64,000 nucleotides of DNA from Streptomyces aureocirculatus (GCF_000720475.1 NZ_JOAP01000041.1:62001-126000); one strand, 5' to 3'; numbered from the stretch's first letter, positions 8,207 through 18,674 are shown. The notes: generated by a model from the letters alone, not told the origin. Translations and numbers: made by a program.

Positions 8207-8364
8207 CGCGGGGCGCCCGACAGCGCGTACGCCGCACGGCACGAACGCCCGACGCGCGGCGCCCGACACCGCACGGCCCCCGGGACCCCCGGGGGCAAAC
8301 CCCTGATCACCCGTACCACCAAGGAATTCCCCGTACCACCAAGGAATGAGGAGGCGGCGGCACG

Positions 8365-9428
<1,064 letters not shown>

Positions 9429-9432
<4 letters not shown>

Positions 9433-10232
9433 GCGCCGACTCGTACGCCGTGCGCGACTCGATGACGATGCTGCGCCGCAACCTCAAGCACGCCCGGCGC
9501 TATCCGTCGATGACGATCTCCGTCATCGCCATGCCCCTGCTGATGCTGCTCCTGTTCGTGTACGTCTTCGGCGGCGCGCTCGGCGGTGGCATCGACATCC
9601 CCGGTGCCACCGGCGGCGGTGACCGGGGCGACTACACCAACTACGTCACGCCCGGCATCCTGTTGATGGCCGTGACATCGGCTGCCATCTCCACGGCCGT
9701 GTCGGTCTGCTCCGACATGACCGAGGGCATCATCAACCGCTTCCGCACCATGGCGATCTCCCGGTCCTCCGTGCTCGTGGGTCATGTGGTCGGCAACGTC
9801 ATACGGACCCTGATCAGCCTGTCCCTGGTCATCGTCGTCGCCCTCGCGGTGGGCTTCCGGCCGGACGCGGGCGCGGTGGAGTGGCTGGCCGCGCTCGGCA
9901 TCCTGGTCGCCCTGGCCTTCGCCCTCGCCTGGATCTCGGCGGCGATGGGCCTCGGCTCGCAGAGCGTGGAGACCGCCTCCAACGCACCGATGCCGCTGAC
10001 GTTCCTGCCCTTCCTGGGCTCCGCGGTGGTCACCCCCGACACGATGCCGGACGGCCTGCGCTGGTTCGCCGAGTACCAGCCCTTCACCCCGATCAACGAG
10101 ACCCTGCGCGGCCTGCTCCTCGGCACCGAGATCGGCAACGACGCCTGGATCTCCCTGGCCTGGCTCCTCGGCCTCTCCGCCGTCGGCTACTTCTGGGCCA
10201 AGGCGTCCTTCGCCAGGACGGTCAAGCGCTAG
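9429..10232 (+). CDS. DrrB-type ABC-2 transporter permease
   Basis: A 267-residue membrane protein with about six hydrophobic segments, including MPLLMLLLFVYVFGGAL, ILLMAVTSAAISTAVSV, LVIVVALAVGF and SLAWLLGLSAVGYFWA. The central FRTMAISRSSVLVGHVV is the conserved ABC-2 loop. It pairs with the preceding ATPase, and the ATGA overlap implies equal synthesis. Export is the likely direction; the substrate is not evident. Confidence 0.92.
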
Positions 10233-10288
10233 CGGGTTTCCCACGGCCGTGCCGGGGGGATCACATACCGACGTGGCGTAGCGCACTT

Positions 10289-10308
10289 TTGCAAGCGGGT
10301 GCTTGCAA
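10289..10308. promoter_or_regulatory. Inverted repeat upstream of XRE regulator
   Basis: TTGCAAGC and GCTTGCAA are perfect 8-bp arms around GGGT, 31 bp before the regulator's start. This is the expected place and form for an autoregulatory operator. Confidence 0.6.
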
Positions 10309-10338
10309 TAGTTAGCGAGATGGGTGCACCATCGACCC

Positions 10339-10881
10339 ATGGCATCGCTCAACGTCGGCAATCTCGGGGAGTATCTGCGCGAGCAGCGGCGCACCGCGCA
10401 GCTTTCGCTCAGGCAGCTCGCCGATGCCGCCGGGGTGTCCAATCCGTATCTGAGCCAGATCGAGCGCGGGCTGCGCAAGCCGAGCGCCGAGGTGCTGCAA
10501 CAGGTGGCCAAGGCGCTGAGGATCTCGGCCGAGACGTTGTACGTCCGGGCGGGGATCCTCGACGAGAAGGAGCGGGACGAGCTTGAGACGCGCGCCGTCA
10601 TCCTCGCCGACCCCTCCATCAACGAGCGGCAGAAGCAAGTGCTGTTGCAGATCTACGAGTCGTTCCGCAAGGAGAACGGCTTCGTGACCTCGGCGGACGC
10701 GGACGGCACCGACCAGAACGCGGACGGTACCGACCACGCTGAGGGTACCGATCAGGACGCGGACGGCACCGACCAGGACGCGTCGGGGGACGACGGCGTC
10801 CGGGCCGACGGCAGTGACGACGAAGCGCCACCCACACGCAAGCAATCCGCGGGCAAGCCGCCCCAGGGCAAGCCGTCCTAG
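10339..10881 (+). CDS. XRE-family helix-turn-helix regulator with repetitive acidic tail
   Basis: A 180-residue protein. Residues 8-65 form a Cro/CI-type helix-turn-helix domain (LRQLADAAGVSNPYLSQIER), followed by a region conserved in Streptomyces homologues (ILADPSINERQKQVLLQIYE). The last 60 residues are a degenerate DGTD repeat rich in Asp, Gly and Thr and are probably disordered. The ATG at 10339 matches the usual N-terminus (MASLNVGN). A perfect inverted repeat upstream suggests autoregulation. It precedes the HBHA-like gene by 46 bp and may be cotranscribed with it. Confidence 0.88.
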   Translation: MASLNVGNLGEYLREQRRTAQLSLRQLADAAGVSNPYLSQIERGLRKPSAEVLQQVAKALRISAETLYVRAGILDEKERDELETRAVILADPSINERQKQVLLQIYESFRKENGFVTSADADGTDQNADGTDHAEGTDQDADGTDQDASGDDGVRADGSDDEAPPTRKQSAGKPPQGKPS

Positions 10882-10927
10882 GGCGAGCGGTCCGCAAGCC
10901 GAAGCGAATCCGGGAGGACCATTCGCC

Positions 10928-11647
10928 ATGCCCATCACCGACGACGTGCGCAAGACGTTCACCGACCCCAAGCCCCTCTACTTCTTCGCAGGCGGCGCCG
11001 ACCTCGCGTACCAGCAGGCCAAGAAGGTGCCCAGCCTCATCGAGCAGATCGCCGCCGAGGCCCCCGCGCGCATCGACGCCGTCCGCAACACCGACCCCAA
11101 GGAAGTCCAGGACAAGGCCGCGGCCCGCGCCAAGGAGGCCCGTGAGGTCATCCAGGCCAAGGTCGGCGAGCTCTTCGGCTCCCTGGACACGGACCTGAAG
11201 AAGCTCGGCGAAGGCGCCCAGGACCTGGCCCTGCGCAGCGTCGGCGTCGCCGTCGAGTACGCGGTCCAGGCGCGGGAGAAGTACGACCAGGTCGCCGAGC
11301 ACGGTGAGCAGACCGTGCGCTCCTGGCGCGGCGAGGCCTCCGAGGGCCTGACCGACCTGGCCGTCACGGTGGAACCGGAGGAGTCCGCGGACTCGAAGAC
11401 CACCGCCGGCGCCGCCTCGTCCGGCACGGGCTCGGCGTCCTCCGGCACGGGCGCGTCCAGCAAGGGCGCCTCCGCCACGGCCACGGACAAGCCCGCCGCC
11501 AAGAAGACCACCACCACGACGGCCAAGAAGCCCGCCGCCAAGAAGACCTCGTCGTCGGCGTCGTCGTCGGCGCCGTCTTCCCCGTCGTCCTCGTCGTCCT
11601 CGACGTCGTCCACGACGGCGAAGAAGACCACGCCGCCCGCCAAGTAG
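10928..11647 (+). CDS. Heparin-binding haemagglutinin-like protein
   Basis: A 239-residue protein resembling mycobacterial HBHA. Residues 1-150 are a long amphipathic helical region (LAYQQAKKVPSLIEQIAAE; AREVIQAKVGELFGSL). The tail of about 90 residues is rich in Ala, Lys, Ser and Thr and contains KPAAKK modules, giving a positively charged end. In Streptomyces its role is not established; surface or membrane association is inferred from HBHA. The ATG follows GGGAGGACC. A strong terminator hairpin lies 30 bp after the stop. Confidence 0.85.
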   Translation: MPITDDVRKTFTDPKPLYFFAGGADLAYQQAKKVPSLIEQIAAEAPARIDAVRNTDPKEVQDKAAARAKEAREVIQAKVGELFGSLDTDLKKLGEGAQDLALRSVGVAVEYAVQAREKYDQVAEHGEQTVRSWRGEASEGLTDLAVTVEPEESADSKTTAGAASSGTGSASSGTGASSKGASATATDKPAAKKTTTTTAKKPAAKKTSSSASSSAPSSPSSSSSSTSSTTAKKTTPPAK

Positions 11648-11676
11648 GCGAAGCAGACGACAGGGCTCCGTTTCAC

Positions 11677-11707
11677 CGGGCCGGGCACTCGCGGAGTGCC
11701 CGGCCCG
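11677..11707 (+). terminator. Perfect 14-bp hairpin after the HBHA-like gene
   Basis: Arms CGGGCCGGGCACTC and GAGTGCCCGGCCCG with a GCG loop. There is no T tract, as is usual for Streptomyces terminators. Confidence 0.85.
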
Positions 11708-11771
11708 TTGTCAGGGTAAGCGGGTACGGTGACGGTGACTCCGTACGTCGCGTAGGGATACGCCGAGACTG

Positions 11772-12122
11772 GTGGTGGACGTTGTGCTGATGCAGGGGTT
11801 CGCGAACCTCATGTGGCTGCTGTCGCTGGCCCTGATCGTGTTCAGCGGCTTCGCGCTCCTCGATGCCGCCATCAGGCGGGAGGACGCCTATCGCGCGGCG
11901 GACAAGAAGACCAAGCCGTTCTGGCTGATCATCCTCGGGCTCGCCTTCGTGGTGAACCTGCTCTTCCCGATCCTGTCGTTCCTGCCGATCATCGGCCTCA
12001 TCGCGACGATCGTGTACATGGTCGACGTGCGGCCCGCGCTGCGCCAGATCACCGGCGGGGGCGGCGGCCGCCGCGGTTCGAGCAGCGACGGTCCTTACGG
12101 TCCCTACAACGGCGGGCGCTGA
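11772..12122 (+). CDS. DUF2516 family membrane protein
   Basis: A small protein of 116 residues (110 if the ATG at 11790 is used) with three hydrophobic segments: FANLMWLLSLALIVFSGFAL, FWLIILGLAFVVNLLF and IIGLIATIVYMVDV. The motif DAAIRREDAYRAADKKTKPFW between helices 1 and 2 is typical of DUF2516. The C-terminus is a Gly/Ser-rich tail. The start is uncertain among GTG 11772, GTG 11784 and ATG 11790. The function is unknown. Confidence 0.85.
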   Translation: MVDVVLMQGFANLMWLLSLALIVFSGFALLDAAIRREDAYRAADKKTKPFWLIILGLAFVVNLLFPILSFLPIIGLIATIVYMVDVRPALRQITGGGGGRRGSSSDGPYGPYNGGR

Positions 12123-12217
12123 GCCGGGAGACAGCGGCGGGCGCTGCGCCGCGAGCCGGATCGGGCGCCGAGCCGCGGGCTCGGGGCGGGGGCGCGGAAC
12201 CGGGCGCCAGTGCGTCC

Positions 12218-12305
12218 GGTCGTACGGGGCCGGGCATCCGGTCGTACGGAGCCGGGCGTCCGGTCGTACGGAGCCGGGCGTCCGGTCGTACGGAGCCGGG
12301 CGTCG
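12218..12305. repeat. 22-bp tandem repeat, 4 copies
   Basis: Unit GGTCGTACGGAGCCGGGCGTC plus one base, starting at 12218, 12240, 12262 and 12284. The array lies between convergent genes and ends 35 bp before the phosphatase stop codon. Confidence 0.9.
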
Positions 12306-12339
12306 GCGCGCCCGGTCGATCGGGACCGTCCGACAGGCC

Positions 12340-13794
12340 CTAGCGCGTCCGGTCGAGCAGCAGTACCGCCACGTCGTCCGTCAGATCCCCGCCGTTGAGG
12401 TCCCGGGCCTCGTTCACCGCGGCCTCAAGGAGTTCCTCGCCGCCGAGGCCCGCCGCGATCTGGCGGCGGACCATCTCCACCATGCCGTCCTGCCCGAGCC
12501 GCTGGTTGCCCTGACCGATCCGGCCCTCGATCAGGCCGTCCGTGTACAGCATCAGGCTCCAACTGCCGCCGAGTTCCAGTTGGCGGCGCGGCCACCGGGC
12601 GCGCGGCAGCAGGCCGAGCGCCGGGCCGCCGTTGTCGTACGGGAGCAGCTCCGCGGGCCGGCCGGGCCGGGCTATCAGCGGTGACGGGTGCCCGGCGAGG
12701 CACAGTCCCGCCCTGCGTCCGTCCGGCGCGATGTCCACCGTGCACAGGGTCGCGAAGATCTCCTCGTCGGCGCGCTCGTGCTCCAGGACCTGCTGGAGGG
12801 TGGAGAGCAGTTCGTCGCCGCAGAGCCCCGCGAAGGTCAGCGCGCGCCAGGCGATGCGCAGCTCGACTCCGAGCGCCGCCTCGTCGGGGCCGTGCCCGCA
12901 GACATCGCCGATCATCACGTGCACCGAGCCGTCGGGCGTGCGCACCGTGTCGTAGAAGTCGCCGCCGAGCAGCGCGCGGGAGCGGCCCGGGCGGTAGCGG
13001 GCGGCGAAGCGCAGCGGGGAACCGTCGAGCAGCGGCGTGGGCAGCAGTCCGCGCTCCAGGCGGGCGTTCTCCTGCGCGCGCAGCCGCGACTCGGAGAGCT
13101 GGCGCTGCGCGACGTCGGCGCGCTTGCGCTCCACCGCGTACCGGATGGCGCGGCTCAACAGGCGGCCGTCGAGCTCCTCGCGCAGCAGGTAGTCCTGGGC
13201 GCCGACCCCCACGGCCTGGGCACCGGTCTCGGCGTCGCCGGACGCGGTGAGCGCGAGCACGGCGTGGCGGGGTGCGAGGCGCAGCACATGCCGGAGCACG
13301 GCGAGCTCATCGGGTTCGGTGCCGCCGCGGTCGGTGCCCTCGGGCCCGTTCGCGGCGGCCCGCCCCGGCAGGGCCAGGTCGAGCAGGATGCAGTGCACGT
13401 CGTCCGTGAGCAGCCGTTCGGCCTCGGTGAGGTTGCGGGCGGTGCGGATACGGATCGGCTTGCCCGCGGAGTCCAGGAGCTCGGGAAGCCGCAGGGATCC
13501 GGTCGGGTCGTCCTCGATGACGAGCAGGGTGAGGGAGGTGCCGTTGCCGGTTCCATTTTTACCGGTTCCGCTGCCCGCGGGGTCGCCGTCGCCTTCGCGG
13601 CCGCCTTCGGCGGTGCTGTGGCCTGCGGTGCTGTGGCCTGCGGTGCTGTGGCCGACGGTGCCGCGGTCCGCGGGCCCGTCGCCCGCGGTGGAGTCGTGGT
13701 CCGCGGGGCCGGCGCCGTCGGCTGCCGGGGTGGTCTTAACCTGACCGCCTTCCGCGGCCGGGATCGCTCTCTGCCGCGGTATGGGTACGGGCAT
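12340..13794 (-). CDS. Response-regulator-linked SpoIIE/PP2C serine phosphatase
   Basis: A 484-residue regulator. After a disordered N-terminus with a short THSTAGHSTA-like repeat comes a receiver domain (LLVIEDDP ... HCILLDLALPG, Asp phosphoacceptor), then a helical linker (RLRAQENARLERGLLP) and a PP2C/SpoIIE domain with the metal-binding motifs GGDFYD, IGDVCGHGPDEAA and DDVAVLLL. Such RsbU-like proteins dephosphorylate anti-sigma-factor antagonists in partner-switching pathways. No antagonist gene is adjacent. The ATG at 13794 is chosen because GGAGGGAAGG lies upstream; 13977 would add a poorly conserved leader. Confidence 0.88.
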   Translation of the reverse strand: MPVPIPRQRAIPAAEGGQVKTTPAADGAGPADHDSTAGDGPADRGTVGHSTAGHSTAGHSTAEGGREGDGDPAGSGTGKNGTGNGTSLTLLVIEDDPTGSLRLPELLDSAGKPIRIRTARNLTEAERLLTDDVHCILLDLALPGRAAANGPEGTDRGGTEPDELAVLRHVLRLAPRHAVLALTASGDAETGAQAVGVGAQDYLLREELDGRLLSRAIRYAVERKRADVAQRQLSESRLRAQENARLERGLLPTPLLDGSPLRFAARYRPGRSRALLGGDFYDTVRTPDGSVHVMIGDVCGHGPDEAALGVELRIAWRALTFAGLCGDELLSTLQQVLEHERADEEIFATLCTVDIAPDGRRAGLCLAGHPSPLIARPGRPAELLPYDNGGPALGLLPRARWPRRQLELGGSWSLMLYTDGLIEGRIGQGNQRLGQDGMVEMVRRQIAAGLGGEELLEAAVNEARDLNGGDLTDDVAVLLLDRTR

Positions 13795-14058
13795 CGTTGG
13801 GTTCCTTCCCTCCCCCCGAGGGCATGGTGGAGCGACGGTCGCACGCACCACCAGACGGGGACCATAGCGGTAGCCGGGGCTCGCGGGGAATGGCGCCCGG
13901 CACGCGGCTGACGGCATATGCCGCATCCTGGACGGCATTTGGAACGAACTCGGTCCGCTTGTGATGACGAACGTCACGTCCGGTGGGTCGAGCGGGGGCC
14001 GTGGCGTGCGGCACGGGTCACAGTCCGGCGCCCTGCGCGGGGGGAGACGGCCGGGCCG

Positions 14059-15123
14059 CTACTTGTCCGGCCGCACCACGCCGAGTATCTCCATCGAGCC
14101 CGCTCCCGCGACCGTCACGTTCCGCCCGGGGCGGGGGGCGTGCACGATGGCGCCGTCGCCCACATAGAGCCCGACGTGGCTGGCGTCCTTGTGGTAGATG
14201 ATCAGGTCGCCCGGGCGCATGTTCTTCACGTCGACGTGGGGGAGCTGCTTCCACTGCTCCTGCGAGGTGCGCGGGATGCCCTTGCCCGCGGCCGCCCAGG
14301 CCTGTGACGTGAGCCCCGAGCAGTCGAAGGACTTCGGGCCCTCGGCGCCCCATACGTACGGCTTGCCGATCTGCGCGGTGGCGTAGGCGATGGCCTTCTT
14401 GCCCGGCGACGTCGCATCGCCCTTCGCGTCCTTGAGTATGCCGGTGTCCACCCAGGCCGACTGCCGCTCCAGGGCGGCCTCCTCCTCCAGCTTCCGCAGC
14501 CGCTCGCGCTCCTTCTTCTCCAGGCGCGACTCCAGCTTCTCGGCGGCGGCGATCTTCTTCTTGACCTTCTTCTTCGCCTCCGCCTTGGCCTTGCGGTTGG
14601 CCTCCAGGCGCTTCCACTGGGCGGAGGCGTCCTTGGCGTACGTCGTCAAGTCCTCCTGCGTCCGGGACATCTCCGTCAGCATGGACTTCGTCGCGTGCTG
14701 CCCCTGGCGCAGTCGGCCCGCGCCGTCGAGGAAGCGGCTCGGGCTGTCGCTGAGCAGCAGCTTGGCCTCGTCCGGCACTCCGCCGCCGCGATACTGCGCG
14801 CGGGCCGCTGCGCCCGCGCGGGCCTTGAGCTTCTCCAGCCTCGCCTGTCCCTTGTCGATGGACCGGGCGAGCCTGACGATCTCCTGCGACTGCTTCTCGG
14901 CCTTCTCCTCCGCGGCGTTGTACGCGTCCGTGGCCGTGCCCGCCTCGCGGTAGAGCCTGTCGATCTCCTTGCGGACCTGTTCGAGGGATCTCTTCGTGGG
15001 CGGAAGCGGCTCGGCGGGACTGGCGAACGCCGTGCCCGGTGCGGCGAGCACCGCGGCAGCGCACGCGCAGATCAGTGCCACGGCCGTCGTCGTCGAGTGC
15101 CTCTTGCCGGTCACGCCCGCCAC
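14059..15123 (-). CDS. Secreted NlpC/P60 peptidoglycan endopeptidase
   Basis: About 354 residues. A signal peptide (TAVALICACAAAVLA ... AFASP) is followed by a long coiled coil (about residues 35-230, rich in Lys, Glu, Ala and Arg) and a C-terminal NlpC/P60 domain. The catalytic Cys is in FDCSGLTSQAW, the His in DASHVGLYVG, and a second His in IVHAPRPG. It resembles RipA/RpfS-type hydrolases that cut peptide cross-bridges during growth and sporulation. The GTG at 15123 after TTTGGGGG is preferred; GTG 15114 and GTG 15177 are possible. Upstream are an 18-bp array and the short palindrome GGTAATCGGAGTTACC. Confidence 0.87.
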   Translation of the reverse strand: MAGVTGKRHSTTTAVALICACAAAVLAAPGTAFASPAEPLPPTKRSLEQVRKEIDRLYREAGTATDAYNAAEEKAEKQSQEIVRLARSIDKGQARLEKLKARAGAAARAQYRGGGVPDEAKLLLSDSPSRFLDGAGRLRQGQHATKSMLTEMSRTQEDLTTYAKDASAQWKRLEANRKAKAEAKKKVKKKIAAAEKLESRLEKKERERLRKLEEEAALERQSAWVDTGILKDAKGDATSPGKKAIAYATAQIGKPYVWGAEGPKSFDCSGLTSQAWAAAGKGIPRTSQEQWKQLPHVDVKNMRPGDLIIYHKDASHVGLYVGDGAIVHAPRPGRNVTVAGAGSMEILGVVRPDK

Positions 15124-15361
15124 CCCCAAAGCTGATTTACCGTCAGTAACCTCTCGGCGTTTTCGGGATGGTGCCACGTCGGCGCCGATTGCGACAGAGC
15201 CACGCGGTAACTCCGATTACCCGCCTGCCTCGTGTGACGAGCCGAACGCGGAGATCGTTCCATCGGCGGACCCGGAGATCACCCCTACGGGACGCGGAGA
15301 TCGTTCCCGCGAGGTGGGCGGACCGCTCGGAGCGTGCGGACCGCCCGGAGGGGGAGCCGAC

Positions 15362-15559
15362 GCTCAGCGCGTGCGGGCCGCTCAGCGCGTGCGCGCCGTT
15401 CAGCGCGTGTGGGCCGTTCAGCGCGTGTGGGCTGTTCAGCGCGTGTGGGCTGTTCAGCGCGTGTGGACCGTTCAGCGCGTGTGGGCTGTTCAGCGCGTGT
15501 GGACCGTTCACCGCGTGTGGGCCGCTCGGCACGTGCGGGCCGCTCACCGCCTGCGGACT
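15362..15559. repeat. 18-bp tandem repeat, 11 copies
   Basis: Unit GTTCAGCGCGTGTGGGCT, starting at 15362 and continuing every 18 bp to 15559. It lies between the methyltransferase stop and the NlpC/P60 promoter. In the minus frame it reads HALNSP/HALNGP, but no gene is supported there. Confidence 0.92.
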
Positions 15560-15561
15560 GT

Positions 15562-16368
15562 TCAGACCCCGCGCGGCGCCAACGCCCCCCACCGCACCGT
15601 CACTTCCCCCTGTCGCCACCGCGCCCCGCGGTCCACCACCGGCCAGTCCGCCGTCAGGTCCCGCACCGCCCGCGCCCACCGCTGCCGCGCCCCGTACGCC
15701 GCGTACGGGGCCGCCGCCGCCCACGCCCGGTCGAAGTCCCGCAGGAACGCGTGCACCGGCTCGCCCGGCACATTGCGGTGGATGAGCGCCTTCGGCAGCC
15801 GCTCCGCGAGGTCGGACGGGCGCTCCAGGGAGGCGAGGCGGGCCGCGAACGTCACCGTGCGCGGGCCCTCGGGGCCGAGCGCGACCCACACGTGCCGTCG
15901 TCCGATCTCATCGCAGGTTCCCTCGACGAGCAGCCCGCCCGGCGCGAGCCGCGCGCACAGCCGCTCCCAGACGGCGGCGACCTGGTCCTCGTCGTACTGG
16001 CGCAGCACGTTCGCCGCGCGGATCAACTGCGGGCGCGCGGCAAGGGGCACCTCGAAGCCGCCGTGCCGGAAGGTGAGCCCCTCGCGCTCGTAGGGCCGGG
16101 CCGCCGCCACCCGCTCCGGGTCGATCTCGATGCCCGTCACGCACGCGCGCGGGGCGACCGTGCGCAGCCGGAGCAGCAGTTCGACGGCGGTCCAGGGGGC
16201 CGCGCCGTAGCCGAGGTCGACGGCGAGCGGCGCGTCGGCCCCGCGCAGCGCGGCGCCGTGGGAGGCGGCGATCCAGCGGTCCATGCGGCGCAACCGGTTG
16301 GGATTCGTGGTTCCGCGCGTGACCGTTCCCACGGGGCGGAGGGGCGGGCGGGGCGCGCGGGCGGACAT
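15562..16368 (-). CDS. Class I SAM-dependent methyltransferase
   Basis: A 268-residue Rossmann methyltransferase. The SAM-binding motif I is VDLGYGAAPWTAVELL, followed by GIEIDPERV (acidic residue for the ribose) and LAPGGLLVEGTCDEIGRRHVWV. The substrate is not evident. It is divergent from mshA. Its stop lies 2 bp from the 18-bp array, so the 3' end borders repeated DNA directly. Confidence 0.87.
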   Translation of the reverse strand: MSARAPRPPLRPVGTVTRGTTNPNRLRRMDRWIAASHGAALRGADAPLAVDLGYGAAPWTAVELLLRLRTVAPRACVTGIEIDPERVAAARPYEREGLTFRHGGFEVPLAARPQLIRAANVLRQYDEDQVAAVWERLCARLAPGGLLVEGTCDEIGRRHVWVALGPEGPRTVTFAARLASLERPSDLAERLPKALIHRNVPGEPVHAFLRDFDRAWAAAAPYAAYGARQRWARAVRDLTADWPVVDRGARWRQGEVTVRWGALAPRGV

Positions 16369-16524
16369 GGGGCAAGCGTAAGCAAGGGAATGGGTTGAGA
16401 ATGACTAGGTAATGCTTTGGCAAAGAGGAAATGGAGCTGACTCTTCCGGCGTTGCTCCCCCAGGAGGCGCGCTCCCGGCCTCCCTCTCGTCGTGCCCGCC
16501 GCCAAGGCCAAGGAGGACCGCCAC

Positions 16525-17871
16525 GTGAGCCACTACGTGACCAGGCTCGGGCGTCGCTCCCCATCCGCTACCGCCCGGATCAGGCTGCCCGGCTCGTCGC
16601 GGCGCCCCCGCCGGGTGGCCATGCTCAGCGTGCACACCTCGCCGCTGCACCAGCCCGGCACCGGTGACGCGGGCGGCATGAACGTCTACATCGTGGAGCT
16701 GGCCAAGCGCCTGGCCGCCCTCAACATCGAGGTCGAGGTCTTCACCCGCGCCACCACCGGAACGCTGCCGCCGACCGTGGAGCTCGCGCCTGGCGTCCTC
16801 GTGCGCCATGTCGACGCGGGCCCCTACGAAGGCCTCGCCAAGGAGGAGCTGCCGGCCCAGTTGTGCGCGTTCACGCACGGCGTGATGCAGGCCTGGGCGG
16901 GTCACCGGCCCGGCTACTACGACCTGGTCCACTCCCACTACTGGCTCAGCGGCCACGTCGGCTGGCTGGCCGCCGAGCGCTGGGGCGCCCCCCTCGTGCA
17001 CGCCATGCACACCATGGCCAAGGTCAAGAACGCCGCGCTCGCCGCGGGCGACACCCCTGAGCCCGCCGCCCGCGTCATCGGCGAGACCCAGATCGTGCGC
17101 GCCGCCGACCGGCTCATCGCCAACACCTCCGAAGAGGCCGACGAACTCGTCCGCCACTACGAGGCCGACCCCGGCAAGGTCGCCGTCGTCCACCCCGGTG
17201 TGAACCTGGACCGCTTCCGCCCGGCCGACGGCCGCGCCGCCGCCCGCCATCGCCTCGGGCTGCCGCAGGACGCCCTGATTCCGCTCTTCGCGGGTCGCAT
17301 CCAGCCCCTGAAGGCCCCCGACGTGCTGCTGCGCGCGGTGGGCAGGCTGCTCGACGAGCGGCCCGCACTGCGCTCGCGGATCGTCGTGCCGATCGTCGGC
17401 GGGCCGAGCGGCAGTGGCCTCGCCAAGCCCGAGGGGCTGCAGAAGCTGGCCGCTCGCCTGGGGATCGCGGACGTCGTCCGCTTCCAGCCGCCCGTCGGGC
17501 AGGAGCAGCTCGCCGACTGGTTCCGGGCCGCGTCCGTGCTCGTGATGCCCTCCTACAGCGAGTCCTTCGGCCTGGTGGCCATCGAGGCGCAGGCCGCGGG
17601 CACGCCGGTGCTCGCCGCGGCGGTGGGGGGACTGCCCGTCGCCGTGCGCGACGGCGAGACCGGATTCCTGATCTCCGGTCACGAACCCGCCAACTACGCG
17701 CGCGTGCTGGGTGAATTCGCCGACCGTCCACAGCTTGTGGACCACATGGGCGCGGCGGCCGCGCGGCACGCGCAGTCCTTCGGCTGGGGGACCGCGGCGT
17801 CCGCCACGGCCGACGTGTACTCCGCCGCCGTGCACGATCACCGCCGTCACGTACGCTCGCACCATGGCTGA
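16525..17871 (+). CDS. mshA: D-inositol-3-phosphate glycosyltransferase MshA
   Basis: A 448-residue GT4 retaining glycosyltransferase that joins GlcNAc from UDP-GlcNAc to 1-L-myo-inositol 1-phosphate, the first step of mycothiol synthesis. The donor/acceptor loop [20 protein letters not shown] near the N-terminus and the donor-binding [20 protein letters not shown] near the C-terminus are diagnostic. The GTG at 16525 is preceded by AAGGAGG at ideal spacing, which rules out the start at 16492. Its last 8 bases overlap the YbjN-like gene. Confidence 0.96.
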   Translation: MSHYVTRLGRRSPSATARIRLPGSSRRPRRVAMLSVHTSPLHQPGTGDAGGMNVYIVELAKRLAALNIEVEVFTRATTGTLPPTVELAPGVLVRHVDAGPYEGLAKEELPAQLCAFTHGVMQAWAGHRPGYYDLVHSHYWLSGHVGWLAAERWGAPLVHAMHTMAKVKNAALAAGDTPEPAARVIGETQIVRAADRLIANTSEEADELVRHYEADPGKVAVVHPGVNLDRFRPADGRAAARHRLGLPQDALIPLFAGRIQPLKAPDVLLRAVGRLLDERPALRSRIVVPIVGGPSGSGLAKPEGLQKLAARLGIADVVRFQPPVGQEQLADWFRAASVLVMPSYSESFGLVAIEAQAAGTPVLAAAVGGLPVAVRDGETGFLISGHEPANYARVLGEFADRPQLVDHMGAAAARHAQSFGWGTAASATADVYSAAVHDHRRHVRSHHG

Positions 17872-18364
17872 CGTTGCTGGCGGGGCGCCCTGTGCCGTGA
17901 TCGAGCGGGCTCTGGATGAGGCCGAGCTCGAATGGGAGTCCCCCGAACCCGGCTCCTACGTGGTGAAGCTGCCCGGTACGCGCAAGCTCTCCACGACCCT
18001 CTCGCTGCGCGTGGGCAACCACTCGCTGTCCCTGAACGCCTTCGTGATCCGGCACCCCGACGAGAACCACGAAGCCGTGCACCGCTGGCTCCTGGAGCGC
18101 AACCTGCGTCTGTACGGCGTCGGTTACGCGATCGACTCCCTCGGAGACGTGTACCTCACCGGCAAGCTGCCGCTCACCGCCGTCACCCCCGACGAACTCG
18201 ACCGCCTCCTCGGCTCCGTCCTCGAAGCGGCGGACGGCTCCTTCAACACCCTCCTGGAACTCGGTTTCGCCTCGGCGATCCGCAAGGAGTACGAGTGGCG
18301 TGTGGCGCGCGGCGAGTCCACCCGCAACTTGGATGCGTTCACCCACCTGACCCAGCCTCGGTAG
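17864..18364 (+). CDS. YbjN domain-containing protein
   Basis: A 166-residue soluble protein of the YbjN/type III secretion chaperone-like fold ([37 protein letters not shown]). In actinobacteria these proteins regularly follow mshA, but the biochemical role is unknown. The ATG lies inside the mshA end (overlap 17864-17871), indicating translational coupling. Confidence 0.9.
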   Translation: MADVAGGAPCAVIERALDEAELEWESPEPGSYVVKLPGTRKLSTTLSLRVGNHSLSLNAFVIRHPDENHEAVHRWLLERNLRLYGVGYAIDSLGDVYLTGKLPLTAVTPDELDRLLGSVLEAADGSFNTLLELGFASAIRKEYEWRVARGESTRNLDAFTHLTQPR

Positions 18365-18400
18365 TTCGTTTCCTTGCGGCGCGCGGGTGGCCATCCTTTT

Positions 18401-18417
18401 CCGCCGCTCCGCGGCGG
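18401..18417 (+). terminator. Short GC hairpin after the YbjN gene
   Basis: CCGCCGC and GCGGCGG pair as a 7-bp stem with a TCC loop, 37 bp after the stop. It is weak compared with other hairpins in this window. Confidence 0.4.
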
Positions 18418-18514
18418 GTGTTCTCTCACCCGCCCACTCGTTCCCCGGCGCGCGATGGTCCGGTACGACGCTCGCCCCGAGTTCTGAATCCAGCTTCCCG
18501 CGGTACGACATGGA

Positions 18515-18674
18515 CTGGTCAGAATTGACGGCATCGCCCCGTACAGCGCCGCGGTGGGCATCTCCCGGGTGCGTGAGTTCGACCAGATCGACGTACCCGA
18601 CTTCTCCGGAGAGCTCGACGGGCGCGGTACGGCCGCGGAACCTGTACGAGGCGCAACGCGCCCTGGACGAGTGA
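18515..18674 (+). pseudogene. Possible frameshifted small gene
   Basis: A reading frame with coding-like third positions runs from about 18515 (SAAVGISRVREFDQIDVPDF, then SGELDGR). It loses coding character near 18626, where the +1 shifted frame takes over and reads RPRNLYEAQRALDE before a stop at 18672-18674. Skipping one base at about 18626 joins them into a plausible short protein. No start codon with a ribosome site is obvious and no family is recognised. It could also be chance. Confidence 0.3.

Noticed and set aside
15124..15361. Riboswitch (c-di-AMP type) before the NlpC/P60 gene
   Set aside because: Such elements often precede Streptomyces wall hydrolases, but I could not find the conserved ydaO-type segments here; only short palindromes and the array.
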